From Thunnus maccoyii (lineage: Eukaryota; Chordata; Actinopteri; Scombriformes; Scombridae): DNA of 64,000 nucleotides. The stretch covers positions 9,573,151 through 9,637,150 of the forward strand of contig NC_056548.1 of NCBI RefSeq assembly GCF_910596095.1, given 5' to 3'. A program made the translations under genes and the position numbers. This document shows, one piece after another, positions 24,501 through 39,500 of this stretch; the stretch's first letter is position 1; each line of letters starts with the position of its first letter. The notes below the pieces were generated by a model. That model worked only from the letters and a program-made list of their open reading frames with translations. It was not told where the DNA came from and did no database searches.

Positions 24501-27500
24501 AAGAGCCCAGAGGAAACGCTGTCCTTGTAGACAAACCGCAACAAGCGGGGCGTGTGTTGTGTTGTATGTTTTTACACAGATGGCCACTCTGGGGATACAA
24601 TATCAGCTCCATCTGTTACCCAGAAGTCTCTTTGCTTCAAACATGGCATAGCTAGAGTCAGCTTGCTTTTCATGTCACGGCTGCGATTGGGTGATTAGAT
24701 ATCTTTGTGTTGCTGTGATTGGAGGGTGTTGCTGGAACCTGAGAAGAGCTTGACATCAAGAGGAAGTGGTGCCTGATTCCATTACAGGAAATCTGCCCTA
24801 AACCTATTCATTTAGAGTTATTATTTTAGATAAATATAACTCGCACTTGTCATTAATTTGTATCCCAATTAAGCTTTCATTGTTCAACACAATAACTGCA
24901 CCCTTGATCTTACAGTCAGTCCACTTTTTCTATCCTTTGTCCAGGGGTTTCCCTCCTCTGCCTCTCCCTCACTGCCCGTCTCTCCTCTTGTCAGAGCTGC
25001 CTTTGTATGTGTTTAAGAAAGACGGGGCTGTGATGACGGCCTACACACTGCACAGAGCAACAGACAACACAGCACTTTCCTCTCTCCTCTTTTTTTTTTT
25101 TTTTTCTGGCTGCCTCAGTCCTCAGCAGAATTGTGTCCAGTCACAGTGGCCTGGTTGCCTCAAGACATTCCTCTGTTGACCCAGGGTGGGCGAAAGGACA
25201 TCAGTGAAGGACTGATCCGCTGGTTCTTAAATCTGACCTCTTTTCCAGCGCTACAATCTATTAACAAAGAATCTGCTAGATGACCACGTCAGCCGTTCAT
25301 TTATCACATATCAATTGAAAATATTTGAATGAAGCCTTTATCTGGTGGATCTTTCTCTGGTGGATAAAAACGTTGCAGTGCAGGAAGCCAGATTAATGGA
25401 GCACAGTGGCAGGTGAACTCAATAATTTAAGAGCCACTCTAACTATTTTACCAGACAAATTGCTTTTGAGAACAATAAAGAGTCTGTCTGAGTGGCTGTT
25501 TGAAAAGGCAGATTTATTATACACAACCGAAATTTTTGCAACAGTGTTGGAACTTACTGTTCATTTCCCACACTGTTGCATCGCCTCATTTCACTTAGTG
25601 GAAGTACATTATGGAAATTTCTCTAAAGCAAGGTTATGGATTTAGTTTCTCTTATCTGGTATCTAACCGCATCTATTTTAAGCAGTCTCCAGCTTAATGA
25701 GTTAATGCTGATGTTGATGCTTTCTCATGGTTTCTATTCTCAGAATATATTTAACATGCTTTACTTTTTCAGAGCAAGAAGAGGGACTTGCTCCGAATTC
25801 TTCTTACTCTGTAGTCCCCATGAGACAATCTGAGCCTGTTGGTGAATGAGAGGAGGGGAAACTGGATCTTAACTCCTGCTTTTCCAGTCCACCGCCATCC
25901 CACCACACCCAGCGCCCATTGACTGTATATAAATATGGACGACGCGTCTCCACTTCCCACCGCTATGCAAAAATGAAGCCAAAACATCTCCTTTCCAGGA
26001 TCTGCCATCTTGCTTGGGTCATTTGGAGCCTGCGCAGTAGAGTCGGGTGGCGGGATGAGGGCCTGCGGGACACACCCCCTCAGCTGTCCCGCCATCTGAC
26101 AGAGGTTATAGAACAGCTGTCACAGCTGTCAATCATGATGCCACACCTCCTTTTTATATCATCAAATAACTAATTGAAAATAAACTTATCAGAAAATTGA
26201 GCTCTTGGACAAACATCAGCGTGATAAGAACGACCTAAAACGACAGAAACCATCTTTGGGGAAAAATGTATTTGACATGTACTTTTAATTTTTTTTAGTT
26301 TGGCTCATGTCCCATCCACTAACAAAGAGGGCGTGGGGTTTAAGACCACCAGAGGCCCATCGAGATGTTTTGGCTTCACTTTCGGGGCGCTGTCACGACG
26401 TCCATCTTTAAACACAGTCAATGCCAGAGTCCCTCAGAGACTAGCCTGTACCTCCCTCCCCACTCCTGCCTTGCACTGTCTACATGTTCATGCATCACTG
26501 ATAGTTGACACCAGATACTTGTGGTGGTTTCCTTCTTCAAAAACTGTTACAGCAGACAGAGAAGACAAAAATCTGGTAACTATATGTCGGGGTGTAGATG
26601 TAGTTGCATTCTGATCGCCGAGGGCTCCCCACATGGAAAGATTAGTTGTATCTTTGGGTGAAAAAAGTTTCTAGAAGAATGTTGAGCAGAAAAGAAGGGC
26701 TCTACCAGGTGGAAAGAGGTAGTATTTTGGAAGAGAACCATAATCCATAATAGGAGCCAGCTGTTGAGTTAATGCAGGAGAGAGCTGCGACTATTTGTCT
26801 GAAGGCTGTGACTATGATTTGGGTCTAGATGTTGAGCTAATAAATAGCATCCCAGCATATTTATTGTTTTTGACGCTTAGAAACACAGGAAAGTGAAAGA
26901 GAAGCACAAGATTATGAGTTTAAATGGAGAGACGGCAAGAGAAACTAATTAGAGATGAAGAGAAAGTGGGAATGTGAATTCCACGGGTGGAGTAGGAGGA
27001 GGAGGAGGGGAAATGGGCAGGGGGTCCACTTTGCCTCTACGGCCCCCAGCTCTCGCCTGCCAAACTCACAGCTGCCTCACTAAGTACTTTTTCGCAGTTA
27101 AATATCAGTGTAAAGACGTCACTGCTGAGATTTCGGCTGGGTGCACAATGCTGTTTTTTATTGCCAAATGGAGTCTGCATGCTGGGGTTTTTCCTCTCCC
27201 CCCTCTGTTTTCTCCTCCTCCTCTTCTGTCTCTCTGTCGATGGCAGAGCATGATCAGATTATGCTCGCAGTTTCTAGGTCTGTATGTCAGTGGCGCTGCA
27301 GACGGGGGGGGAAGAATCGTTTCTCTGTGTATAGGAAGAATCCTCCACACACACGTGACCATTTATTCCCCCCTAACACATGGCTGGACCCAGAGCCAAA
27401 AGTCCAGTCTAGCCTGGTTCGAATTAACTACAAACAGGACACCAAATAAGCCCCATGCTGTCTACAAAGAAATATGATATCTAGGCCATGTGGATACGGA

Positions 27501-30500
27501 AAAGCACCTGTGATTTATGTATGAACTTACTGCTTTCTATCAGTGAAGACAGAGGACGAGAGGAATTGTTTCAAACAGTGTTTGTTAGATAGACACACAT
27601 TATGAAAAGTAGCAGAGCTTGCACACCATTATCCTAATTGCACATTTTTAATTGGCAATGTGGATGCCAAAGTTGAATCATTAGTTAACTGAATGGCAAA
27701 GATCCAACTCAGGCAGAAGCTTTGCTACCTGAGATACAGTTGATAAGGTAGAGATATGGTGTGTTATTGGATTTATGGTACTTTACTCCTTATATTAGAA
27801 AAATTGTAATACGGTCAGTTGTGCTGCAGTATTTATTGCCTGGTTGTATGTCATAAGCAAATGATTTAAACATTTTTCTATTGCATCATTGCAGAATATA
27901 CTTCCACAATAACTTGCAAATGGATTTTATTATACAGCATGTAATACAACACAGGTGTTGCCCATGACTTATATCTCTAATTCTGCCATGAGATGACTAT
28001 AAGTGATTTAACTCGGGGTCAAAAAATTTTCTTTTTCTGGCACACCTCTCCTGTTTTCATGGATGGATAACCACACAAGACTATAAAGGGTCCAAGAGCC
28101 TTTGTTTGAACTTATAAACCTTTCACTTTGGAAATTTGAAAGGCTCAGTTAAAAATAAGAATGCTCTGATCACTTTTTTGTGGCTTTTTTTTTATAGGTC
28201 TCTGTGCTCAGGGGTCTGTTGTCTCAATCCGTTCATGTCTGTCACTGTCAATTTGATGCATAATCAGATGCAGATAAAACATTTCAGCCGGGTAGTGAAA
28301 TCTTCTCGCATGGGAAAGACAAGCAACAGAAAATAGGTTATAATAAATGCAGTCAGACAGGTCAAAAAGTCGGCTAAATCCTTGTGTAGTCACATGGTAC
28401 TATCATCACAATGTCAAAACATGTTTATCACACATGATCTCATGTTTTCTCTGTATCATTCAACGACAGGTCTTCTCATATCTGAAGACCTGAATCTCAT
28501 CAATCACCCTAGAGTTATAGCTAAGTTCATGTCAAACTGCATCCATCAGGTAACTGAGTAGCATAATGCATGTCCCGCTGCAGTAGTGTTTGTATTGAAC
28601 CCATTCGATCCCCAGTGAAGGAAACTACTGTACCACTGTACAATATGGATAAAACACAAGGCTCCCATCAGTCTGAAGGCTGGGGAAGTCATTTCCAACC
28701 TACCATGAAGAGTGTGGCATGCAGCTCCACTCCGCAGTGTTGTGCTTTGACCCCTTTAAACACAGATTGGGGGGGAGGAGCAGCAAATTCCCAAACTCTC
28801 TCCAGATACGGCTTTATTTATTTATTTTAAGTCTAGCCCTTGCCCTAGTGTCAGCTGCAACAAGAGTGTACGCTGAAAATGGAAAGCACTGCCCCTTTGC
28901 TTTCTTTTTTTTTTTTCACTTTCCTGTCCACTGCCTCTCTTTTTCCCCACTGTCCTTCTTTCCCATGTGTCGGCAAGCCCAAGTAATGAAGAGCAGCCAA
29001 TCTGTTTGGCCTGCACAGCTCTGTCTCTCCCTCCTCCCAGCCTCTCTACCCTTCCATGCTAATTTGACCTACAAATTCTGTCCAAGTGTGACAAACGAGA
29101 GTGTTGTTGAACTTCGGCCAAACAGCTTCCTCTCTGTCTCTTCTCTGCTGTGTGTGTGTGTGTGTGTGATTCTGTCTCCCCGTGTCTCTGTCCTCCCTCC
29201 CTCACCGTTATCCTCTCCACTTTTCTCTCTCTCTCCTCAAATCAGCTTCCTTGCACGAAGCCAGGACAAAGATCTCCAGTGACATTTTCTTTCCTGTGTG
29301 TAAACAAAAGCATTTAGCTTTTTGCTCAGGGCCCAGCTGTTGTGTTTTCGTAACCCAGTTGGAAAGCGTGGGACGGAAACCGAGCGACCCTCGCGTCTTC
29401 TGCAGCTGTCCACTCCTAGACATGGACAATAAGTGAGGGGAAACGCGTAGATAGGAGTTATGTTTTTTTGGATAAATTGTTGTAAGCATCTCTTTTTGCA
29501 CTTTCTTTTTTCGTATGCAGTCTTGTGTCTTTGCATTGAGCTCAGAGACGTCCTTCCAGTGAGAGCGGTTGCAAAGGGAAAATTAATCTCCGTGCCGCTG
29601 GTTGCGTCAAACCTGGCAGAGGCAATGAGAAATTGAAGTTTTTAAATGTGGTGAAGTGCTTCTCTTCGCCTGGCTGGCCTTCTGCCATCACCCCTGACGA
29701 CATCTTACTCACATTTACACACATACACACACACACACACTCCACATAAATGCTTCTCCAGGATTTAGTGTAGAGCAGGCCACATAAAACTATACCAGCA
29801 ATTGGCGTTTTCCACAGCCAGTGATTACAGGACTTGACTCATTAGAGGCATTACAAAATTACTTTTTCACTCTTGTCAGCCTGTCTATATCTGTGTTTCT
29901 CTTTTTGATTGCCACTCTTTCTAAGCATTTCTCCCTCCCTTTTTCTTTTTTTTTCACTGCCTTCCCTCCACTTTCTATGTGTTACCATGCCACAAACCAG
30001 TCTAGGGGAAAAAAAAGTGTTTCCCATGTTTCAAAACAAACCCGAAACATAGTATTTATCAGGGTCCAGATCTCTGGCTTGAAACCCAGCTGGTTCCTTG
30101 TTTTTCCTCAGAGAGGTCTGGTCCAACTTATGTTAGACACACGCATGACACTTCAGCTTTATTCCTGAGATCTGTTGCCAGAGTAGGATTTTACTAGATA
30201 GCATCTCTCTCTGCGTCACCACTCGGTTTGAAAACGGTTTGTCATGCATGTCATGTGGCTGTATTGATTTAAGGCTGTGTGCTTTCTCAGTCTCCTGACA
30301 TCGCTTTGCTTAAAAGTTTGATCTTAACATGAGCCTGGCCAAATATTCTATTTGGAGGATAGTGGTGTAATAGTCAAGATTGCTGTGCAGCAAAATATCT
30401 CCTCTGCATCTCTGCATGGCTGGATGATGAAATTCAAAACAATACCATAACCTGTGATCACCTATTAAAATGACCCATTCTTGGAAGACTGCTTCTCTCA

Positions 30501-33500
30501 AAAGGGTACAATTTCTCCCTTATTATACATTTTGTGTCGGAGAGAGGCAGTATAGATGAGAGTGAATGACCCGTGCCAAAGTCTATTTGGGTTTTAACCT
30601 TAAAAATCATTTATGTCATGCATCCTATCTAAAGCAAACCCTCCTATTCTTCTTTTTCATTTTACTAGATCTAGATCATTTTTCCACCATCCCAAACCCT
30701 TGTTTTCCTCTTCCTTCCTTACTCTCTTGTTTTGACCTGATGAACCTGACCTACATTTCCTTTTATAAGAATGAAATCTATATTCTGCTTTTCCTCTTTC
30801 ATTGTTGGATTGTTTGTACATTTTTTTTTCTCGAAAAGGGGGAAGCAAACTCTTGAGTCTTTTGTCTTTGTTTTGGATGCTGCTTCCTCTTATTTGCTTT
30901 CTGGTCAGAAAAACACATGTGCACAGACACACACACACGCACGTGCAGCAGCCTTCCTGTTAATGGAGGTGTTCAGTCTGTCCCCGGAGTGTTTTCGAGG
31001 CGACCGACCAGCCTACACGCTTGTTTTGGCTCTCGCCTTGTCACTTTAACTCCAGGCTGTTTTTGTCCTGCTTCATTTGATTCTGGAGTCCATTTCTATC
31101 CCCACAATGCAACTTGTCTCTTACCTCACCTGCTTTGTTCACCTAAAAATACCTCCCAATGCTGCAGGGTGCTGCAAACTGTGAAAGTAGGTTGCGAGAG
31201 AGGGCCATTGTGTCCATTTAAGCAACCAGAGTACAATGGCACAAATTACAATCTACTGATTTAATTTGATGTGACAGTGATGACCAACAACCGGATTGTT
31301 TATTATGTTGCCCAACATGGCCCGTCTAGACAAACACAAGGTTGTAATTCTCTCAAGAGGTTGCAATAAGTTTATGCTTTTCCTTGCGGTTTTGTTCAGA
31401 GGTCATTTAAAGTGTTTTTCCCAGATATTTAATGAAAAGAAACAGGAGAAAGTAATAGAAAGAGAGTCAACAATAGCAATAGTGCACAGAGAGAAGGAGA
31501 TAAGTCAAGTTCAGAGAAGGAGCGGACAGTTGAAGTGAAGTTCCTGCTCTTTGTATTAAGCCTGGAGGGACCCTCAGTCTTGTTGTAGCCCCCATAGAGT
31601 GAATTTAAGAGGGTCAACTTTAACAAGGGCTGTATTGAAGCTCTCTGTTTGAGGGAGGAGAGGGTGTCTGTGTCTGTTTTTTGAATAGTAGGATGAAGAC
31701 AAGACAGGGGTGGTGCTGCTTTTTGTCTTGGTGTTTAAGTTTCCATTCAGCCAAGAGGCAGGGGGCAACACTTGGTGGTCTGGACTCCAGTGGGCTACAC
31801 ACTTTGAGATTTTTACTTGTGGTGTACTTTATTGAGCAACAGTTACATAAGGAGCTCACATTTTCAATTTGTTTCTCGATATAAAATGGAGTATTAGATT
31901 CTACTTTGGTTTTACACTATCAATTAGGTGCAGTGTATTGTACACAACTGTATACAACTTAAATGTCTGTCACAAATGATACTTTATCAAGGTCCCTGAT
32001 AAGGTTTAAAAAACACAAGTTACTTAGAGCCTTAACTTACGTGGATTAAAATACATTTCCATGCATAGGAATAACGATGTGTTAGATGTTACTAGTCTAG
32101 TGCCTGTTGGGTGATTTATAAGGTCATCGAGTAAGACGGCCGTTGTTGCAGCACTTTTACTAGTTACACGTGGCTGTTGCCTGCACATGGTTGGCTAGGC
32201 TACAGGGTAATACTTTCAAAGGAAAATGGTGTTTGTAGGGTTCAGGGTTGCAGCTAATGATTATTTTCTTTATCAATTTGTATATTTCTTTTTTTGATAA
32301 GTCAGAAAACCTTTCCAGAGCCCAAATCACATCTTCATGATTGCTTGTTTTATCAATGCAACAGTCCAGAAGACAAAGAAAATCTATTTGCAGTGATTTT
32401 AAAACTGAAAAAAGCAGCAAATATTAACATGTGAGAGCCTCAAACCAGTGAATTTATCAAAATAGCTTCTTTATAAATAGATGTATAAATGTATCTGATT
32501 GGATTTGATTACTGATTTATTAATTGACTGATCGTTTCAGCACTGGGGTTGTGGAGTAATGTGAATGCAAAGATGTAACGTAATGTAATTCTATAAACTT
32601 ACAGCGCTGATAAACCTTTTTCAAGCAGGTAATAAGTATTCCGCACTGGATTACATTTTAAGACTGTCCTTGAGTGTTGGTTTACTCATTGGTATTTGCT
32701 CAATCGATCGCTCACAGTCATAGCGGTTAGAAAAGGACTCTCTGAGTGAGCTTTACTCCACAGTGTCAATGTTGAACATTTTAGTTCTCTCAGAGAAAAC
32801 TCAAGGCTGTTGAATATTAACACACACATTCACACTCTCCTAAGAACAACCAGATGACCAGTGAATCCTTTCAGGGTGCTTTCACAAGGCCCAAGCCTTT
32901 CACAAGAGCTTTCAACCATGTCCAACTTAAACCTATTCCCGCCGTTTTGTAAGCCTAGAGTATACACAGGCTTAGCTCCAGGTTCTTGGTTCTCCTGACA
33001 GTGGTTGGTAGTCACACACACACTGGGAGGTATGTTGAAAGTATTCTTGTGTTTGATCCTTGGAGATCAAGGTAGCTTTGACAGCATTCCCCCTCTCTCT
33101 TCTGTGTACTTACCCACCAGTCTCCGTGGGCCTGGCCCGAACCTGGGGGCCAAGGGAGGGGACCCCTCACTGATCCCAAGGTGTGTTATGGTTCTGGGGG
33201 AGAATGTGCTGTGTCTCAGGTCTGGTCTAGATCAGGTTGCAGCCCCCTTAAGGCATGTGTTGCCTTTGGACTGAGCGTTTGGGGTTGCCAGTGAGGCCTC
33301 AGAAACTGATGAAGTTTCTTTTTGCTTATCAGTGATGAACTAAGGAAATATAACAATATAGGAGATTGAACACTTCTCCATTGCCCTACCTCAAACCAGT
33401 GACACACGCACAGAGTACTGTAAGCACAACTGACTTATATCATATTAATTATTAAGTGGTACATACCTACATTGCTCACCTTGCACAGTGTGTTGTGCAG

Positions 33501-36500
33501 CAAAGTCAGATACAAGATATTTGACTTTGATAATAATACAAAGATAAATATGTGCAGTTCTCTGCCTCTGAGCTGCCATGGAAAATCCTCCAAGTGATGT
33601 GTTACCACACTTGATTTGGAACAGGTTTGCTGCAACTTTTACATGAGGATTTGAATACGCTGGTTGGCTGTTTGTCAGTTCTGAAAGTGAGTTAGGTCCA
33701 TATTTCTTCCCTGGTGCCAGTTTTTCCAGTCAGTTTAACTTGATTGTGACTGGTTTCTAGATGCGGTACACAGTTTGATGTTGGTGCCACTGGTGCACAA
33801 GTCCACTGTGAAGAGCCAGACAGCTTTCCTGCCTATTCCAGTATATTAATCTTCTTGTGTTTCTATCCTAGTGTAGGCATGTGTCAATAGAAAAACATAA
33901 TTGGCTAAAGATAATATCTTTATCATCATACTTAAGTGTTATACTCTTCACGTAACTTCAATTTGCATTATGGAAAACTTATTTGATATGTTATCATGAG
34001 ACTGTGAGCCATAAGTTGCTGGATATTATTGAGATACAGAAAAGAGGGAGACATCTATTTTTCATGTTACTTCTATTTTAGTGTGCACATACTGTATAGA
34101 AAATGTTCTTTAACATAATGTTTAAATGATATTTATAGAGAACACACTGAATATTTATGTAGATTGTCATTCCTTTGATATTGATATTGTAGATATTAGA
34201 TATTATGGCAACACTACTTCACAACAACAGCCTCTACCAAAGATGATCTGTTGAATTACTGCAAACATAAAGGTTGAGTGAATACACACACATTTCATGC
34301 ACCATCCAGCTTTTTTTTTTTTTTAACCAGTTTAACCTATAAAAACAAGTGGTTGTGATTTGGCCTCATGCTAATAATCCCCAGACTCTGGCTCTCAGAT
34401 GCAGGGAGAAGGAAAACAAGAGGCCTCAGCTGATTGATTTTGAGTGGGACTCTCCCGGATCCACCGTCTCACCACTACGCTTTTAGTCGAGGTTTATTTT
34501 CCTGACCCAGTCATTTTTGAAAGTCTTTGTACTTTCACATTTGTTTTTCTCACATACACACACACACACACTCTCTGCAAGGTTGTTTATCCAGAGTATT
34601 AGCTGACCTCCCTGCTCCTTACCCAAACACCTCAGCAGGAAGCAACATTACCTCCCCACCAATGGCTCGGCGCCACAGCATTGTGATCCTGAAACCTTGG
34701 TGTAAATCTAGACTCTTGCGATTCAGATCAAGGACATTGGCTTACATTGTTAACACTTTTATCAGCCCCCCGAAGCTTTCAGCTGCTTAATCATCTAGAC
34801 ATTTTGAAAAAATAGGGAGGTAAATTCAGGTGTCTGGCTCCATCTAATTACTTATAGATATCTCCTAGTCTGTCTTTGTTTGTGTATTTGTGATTGAGGG
34901 TGTGTGTTAATGTTTCTCAGGTGTTCCAGGACTTGGGTGTGTCGGTGCTGGCCGGAGCTTCCGAGGGCTACAACGTGTGTCTGTTTGCTTACGGCCAAAC
35001 AGGATCTGGAAAGACGTACACAATGATGGGGACACCGGTGAGGAAAAAGGGTGGAGTGGGCACTGGCATCACTGCATGGCATTAGATATTGTGTGAGGGG
35101 AGATTAATTGAACTTTAAGGCCTCAGGTAATGTCACCAAACACAATGGAGGCAATGTTGCAAAAAGTACAAACTCAGACCTTGCAGGACTGCGAATAGGC
35201 AAATGTAAACACCCTGTAAGGAAAAGCAACACATTCTACATTGCAACTTTCAAATTAATGTTGCTATATCCTCAATTTGTTTTTTTTTTTGTTTTCTTCT
35301 GTATGATGCCAGGATTCCATTGGCTTGACCCCTCGGATCTGTCAGGTACGTCAGTGGATTATAATTAATGCAGGTGGCAACATGAACAGATGTGAGAAGT
35401 GTGAAGTAAATTGCAGTTCTCCTTTTTTTTACAGGGTCTCTTTAGGTCTGAAGACACTTTTCCTGATGGGCAGAACTCAAGCAGAGTAGAGATCAGGTAC
35501 TGTGTCCTTGTCTGACTCTGTGTAAGTGTCTTTCGCCTTTTTAATTGGTGAGATTGAGCCATTTCCTGATGCTGAAATACAAATTACACTTATGCAGCAA
35601 TTATACTGCAAAGCTGCATGCAACAAAATGCAAATTATGAACTGGATTTGATTTGGTCAACTAACTTTTGCAACATATTGCAAGTAATATTAATTTGACA
35701 GAGCAGAAATTATGCCATCTGGTTTCACCCTGCCATTTACTCTAATGGAAAAATGTAGTCTTTTTTAAAATTTGAAAATTATAACCCAGTGAAATTTCCA
35801 TAGTAAAGACTCTTTTCTTTCTAGGGTTATTTAGTTGGACCCACAGTCTAATATTATTTTTCCGATAAATCATTTATTCTATAAAATAAAATATAGAAAA
35901 TGGCCAGAGTTGCCCAGAGAGAAATTTATCAGAGTCCAAGGCGACATCTTCAAATTCCTTGTTTTTTCTGACCAACAGTCCCAAACCAGACAATGTTTGT
36001 ATTACTATCCTGTGTGACAAAGAAAAGCAGCAACTCCTCACATTTATGGAGCTGAAACCAAAGAAAGGCTTTTTTGCTTATAAAGCAACTGAAACCATTA
36101 ATTGATCAATATAGTGCTGATTATTTCTCCTGATCTACTAATTGGTTAATCAACCAATCGTTGCAGCTCTAGTCTAAAACGTAGACCATGTAACCATGAC
36201 TACGACATGGTTCAAAACACATGGTTCACAGTCAAGGTCAACAGTACAGTCGACACCAGAAAAGAACTCTTAAACAAAGATGATATTGTGTAAAATGCAG
36301 ATGATGAATTGACAAGAATAAAACAACTTACATAATGTGTAATGAGACTGTATGTAGGTCTGTGATGGTACGGATTAAATGGAAATCAAATGATCCAATC
36401 TGTCCCTCTGTCCCTACAGCTTTCTGGAGATCTATAATGAGCGTGTGAGAGACCTGCTGAAAGGAGGAGAGCAGAAGAAGAGAGCCTCCCTGAGAGTCAG

Positions 36501-39500
36501 AGAGCATCCTGAGAAAGGGCCTTATGTACAGGGTGAGTCCTCAGCTGCACCTTAACATTGCAGTGTTTTTTAAAAGGAAGGACATACAGTTCTCAGGGGC
36601 TAAACTCAATTTTTCAATTTGAAAGGCACCTTTTTTGTGAGAACTGGTTACGCGGGATGACATTGGAACCAAGTGATTTTTTTTAATTTACTGTATTTGT
36701 TTAAAAATATAGAAATGGTAAAGATATAAAATGGACACCCAGGGACAATCATTTACAGATGCATATATACATGTGCATATGTATGTGATGACACGTCCAT
36801 ACACATGTGCACAAGGCTGTGCGGGAGAAGTAGGAAGGAACAAATTACGTTAACTACAATGTAAATGTGATGTTCAAATATGACCCCACAATTCTAAGTG
36901 TAATTGCACAAAATGTCAAACTCAATAACCAACTGATTTCTGTTTTTTGCCCTTTTCTGCCTGTCTTACAAAATAAATATTATATGGAGGACTAGAGGCT
37001 CCAAATTCTCATTGCATACATATGTACGTTCTGTATATTGGGGAAAAAACATTATTTTAAATAATCCTGCAACAACCTTATGTCGCAGACTTTGCATGTT
37101 TAACTGTCATATTGTTAAGATTAGGTACTTTAGCAGAAATTAGCTTTATTAAGTGTCCAATCTCCATTTCTAACACTTGAGAATAGTTTGCAGTGGTTCA
37201 TGATGTAAATGAATCTGTCTCAAACACTTGGTGTTGAGAGAGCAAAGACGAGAGCGGATACCACAGGTTAAATATTTCTCTAAGCCGTCATACACACTCA
37301 GACACATAATTAGGTGAAATTATGGACTTGTAACATGGTCTGTAGTATTTTGAGTAATGCTGTCTTGTAAGTTTATTTTGTAAGTCACTTTGGTATGTGG
37401 TCAGTGGTAGAATTTTGTTCTCTTTTGATCAGCTCCAAAATTGTCTTTTCTGGCTCTCATCCAGTCTCCTCTTTTAGCTTGTCTTACTTTTTCTCTTTTT
37501 TTTTTTTTTCTTTTTCCTACTGTCCTTACAGCCTTTCCTCCTCTCTTTCTTCCCCTCTCATCCGCCTGTGTCTCTATGTTTAAAGCCACACATCCACTCA
37601 TTGTCTGTATCAAGAGAAATCCCAGTTGACCAGAGGAAGTGAAGTCATATCCTTGTGGTTCCAAGGAGAACACTTCACCATACACACAGCACATTTTGAA
37701 CCTCCAGAGTTGTACTTCTCCATCAATACTTGTCTATCTAACAGTGTTTTACTGTCACTCTTATTCTTTTGGAATAATTCAAATATCCGTACTCACTGAC
37801 CAAATTAAAACATGGAATAAATAACCACTCGTTATAGCGCCACAAGGCTCTGTGGTAATCTGTGTGCACACATGTTTAACAGCTACTTATGCTGATGTGA
37901 TTCATGCCTGGAAGTAAAACATTGCGACAGATTTTTTTTTTGTTAGTAAATGCTGTTGGAAAGTATTACACATCAAACATGAGCATGCACTGATGAGACA
38001 TGTTTCCCATTTGTGTCATTTCCATCTCTCTGATCGTTAAACTACTTTGCGAAAAACGTCTTTTTCTTATTTGCTGAAGTTTTATCGGTTTCAGTGTCAC
38101 TGACAGTTTTATGGATTTTTTTTTTTCACAGAGCTGTCTCTACAAAATATTTACAAAATTAATGTTTAATATGTGTATATCTCATTTATTTTTGCCCAAT
38201 GTATCAGTGTAGCTTTATTCTTATAGCAGCCACACAAAACCTTAACCTTAAAATGCAAGTCCATATATATCCTTTATCTTTAAACTTCATTGCTTTTTAA
38301 TGTTTTTAGACGATTCTGTAACATTATATGGCTTTTTCAAATGTCCAACTTTTGCCTGATGTTCATCTTGCTTTACAACAATGTAGCTGTGCTGCTTTTA
38401 CCCTTACAGAGAGTTTCCCACAACAATTTGCATTCATAATTCCCCATAGGGGTGATTGAGTCAATTAATAAGCCTTTCTATGTTTATATAAAAACATACT
38501 ACTCTTTGTTTATTTGCTCAGATTTCTCAGCATTTTGCTTCTCTGTTTATTTCTCTCTAATCAGACCTTTCGCAGCATGTGGTCTCGGACGGCAAGCAGG
38601 CCATGGACCTTTTGGAGGAAGGCATCGCCAACCGCATCACCGCAGCAACCCACAATCATGACGCCAGCAGCAGATCCCACGCCATCTTTACTATCCAGTA
38701 CACACAGGTCATAACCTCTCTCAGCCCTTCAATCACAGTCTACATACCATCACACTCATCTTGATTGCCCCTTGAATTCTTGCGTGCAATTAACACGATT
38801 AGGATCCATTTTCACGTGGAGCATTTATCATTATTTGCAGATTCCAGTCTGATTATTATCATCTTTTCTTCACAGGCAATACTAGAAAATAACCGTCCTT
38901 CAGAAACTGTCAGCAAGATTAACCTTGTAGACTTGGCGGGGAGGTGAGACTGTTTCCCTGTGTTGTGTCTCTCTTTTTCTCAACATTTTTGAGTCCAAGT
39001 CATTGACAAAACTGCCCCCTAGTGGATCTTGACTACTGCCCTGAGATTTTCTAAATTCCTTCAGCATTGCATTATTTGCATCTTTAATCATTTCTAATGA
39101 CATGAGTCATATTGTGTTTGTGTTGTGTCTGACAGTGAGAGAGCGGACTACAACTACTGCAGGGATAGACTAACAGAGGGCTCCAACATTAACAAGTCGC
39201 TCGTCACTTTGGGCATCGTCATTTCTGCTCTTGGTAAGTGAGATCAAATGATGATGCGTGATTAAAAAAAATAGATTTTATGTACCTGTTTTTCATTCTA
39301 CATTTCTGCAATCCTTATTCCTTTCTATCCGTTTCATTCTCTGCACACATTCCTCAACCTTCTTTCCCCTGCCTCCACAGCCCAGAATTCCCAGATGTCC
39401 AGCAGCTGCCAGAGTATCAACAGCATGGCCTCTGAGGGTGATGGCAGCACGGTCGGTAGCCACAGCAGCTCCCTTTCTGGAGGAGGAGGAGGAGGAGGAG

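Larger units (their letters stand above)
23858..34920 (+). other. STARD9: STARD9 intron 3 (11 kb)
   Basis: The longest intron in the window, cutting the motor domain just before the P-loop exon. Two repeats were recognised: a MITE at 25917-26423 and a hAT MITE copy at 32243-32545. GC-richer islands at about 24400-24560, 26960-27450, 28820-29450 and 30900-31050 hold no recognisable exon; they could be enhancers. (GT)n is at 29149-29168. The many small frames across it look random. Confidence 0.6.

Noticed and set aside
26974..27477. 167-codon frame as a gene
   Set aside because: Low-complexity start, no homology recognised, overlapped by frames on both strands; intronic noise in STARD9.
28719..29282. 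187-codon frame as a gene
   Set aside because: Rich in pyrimidine runs and hydrophobic repeats from T/C tracts; no domain and no splice context.
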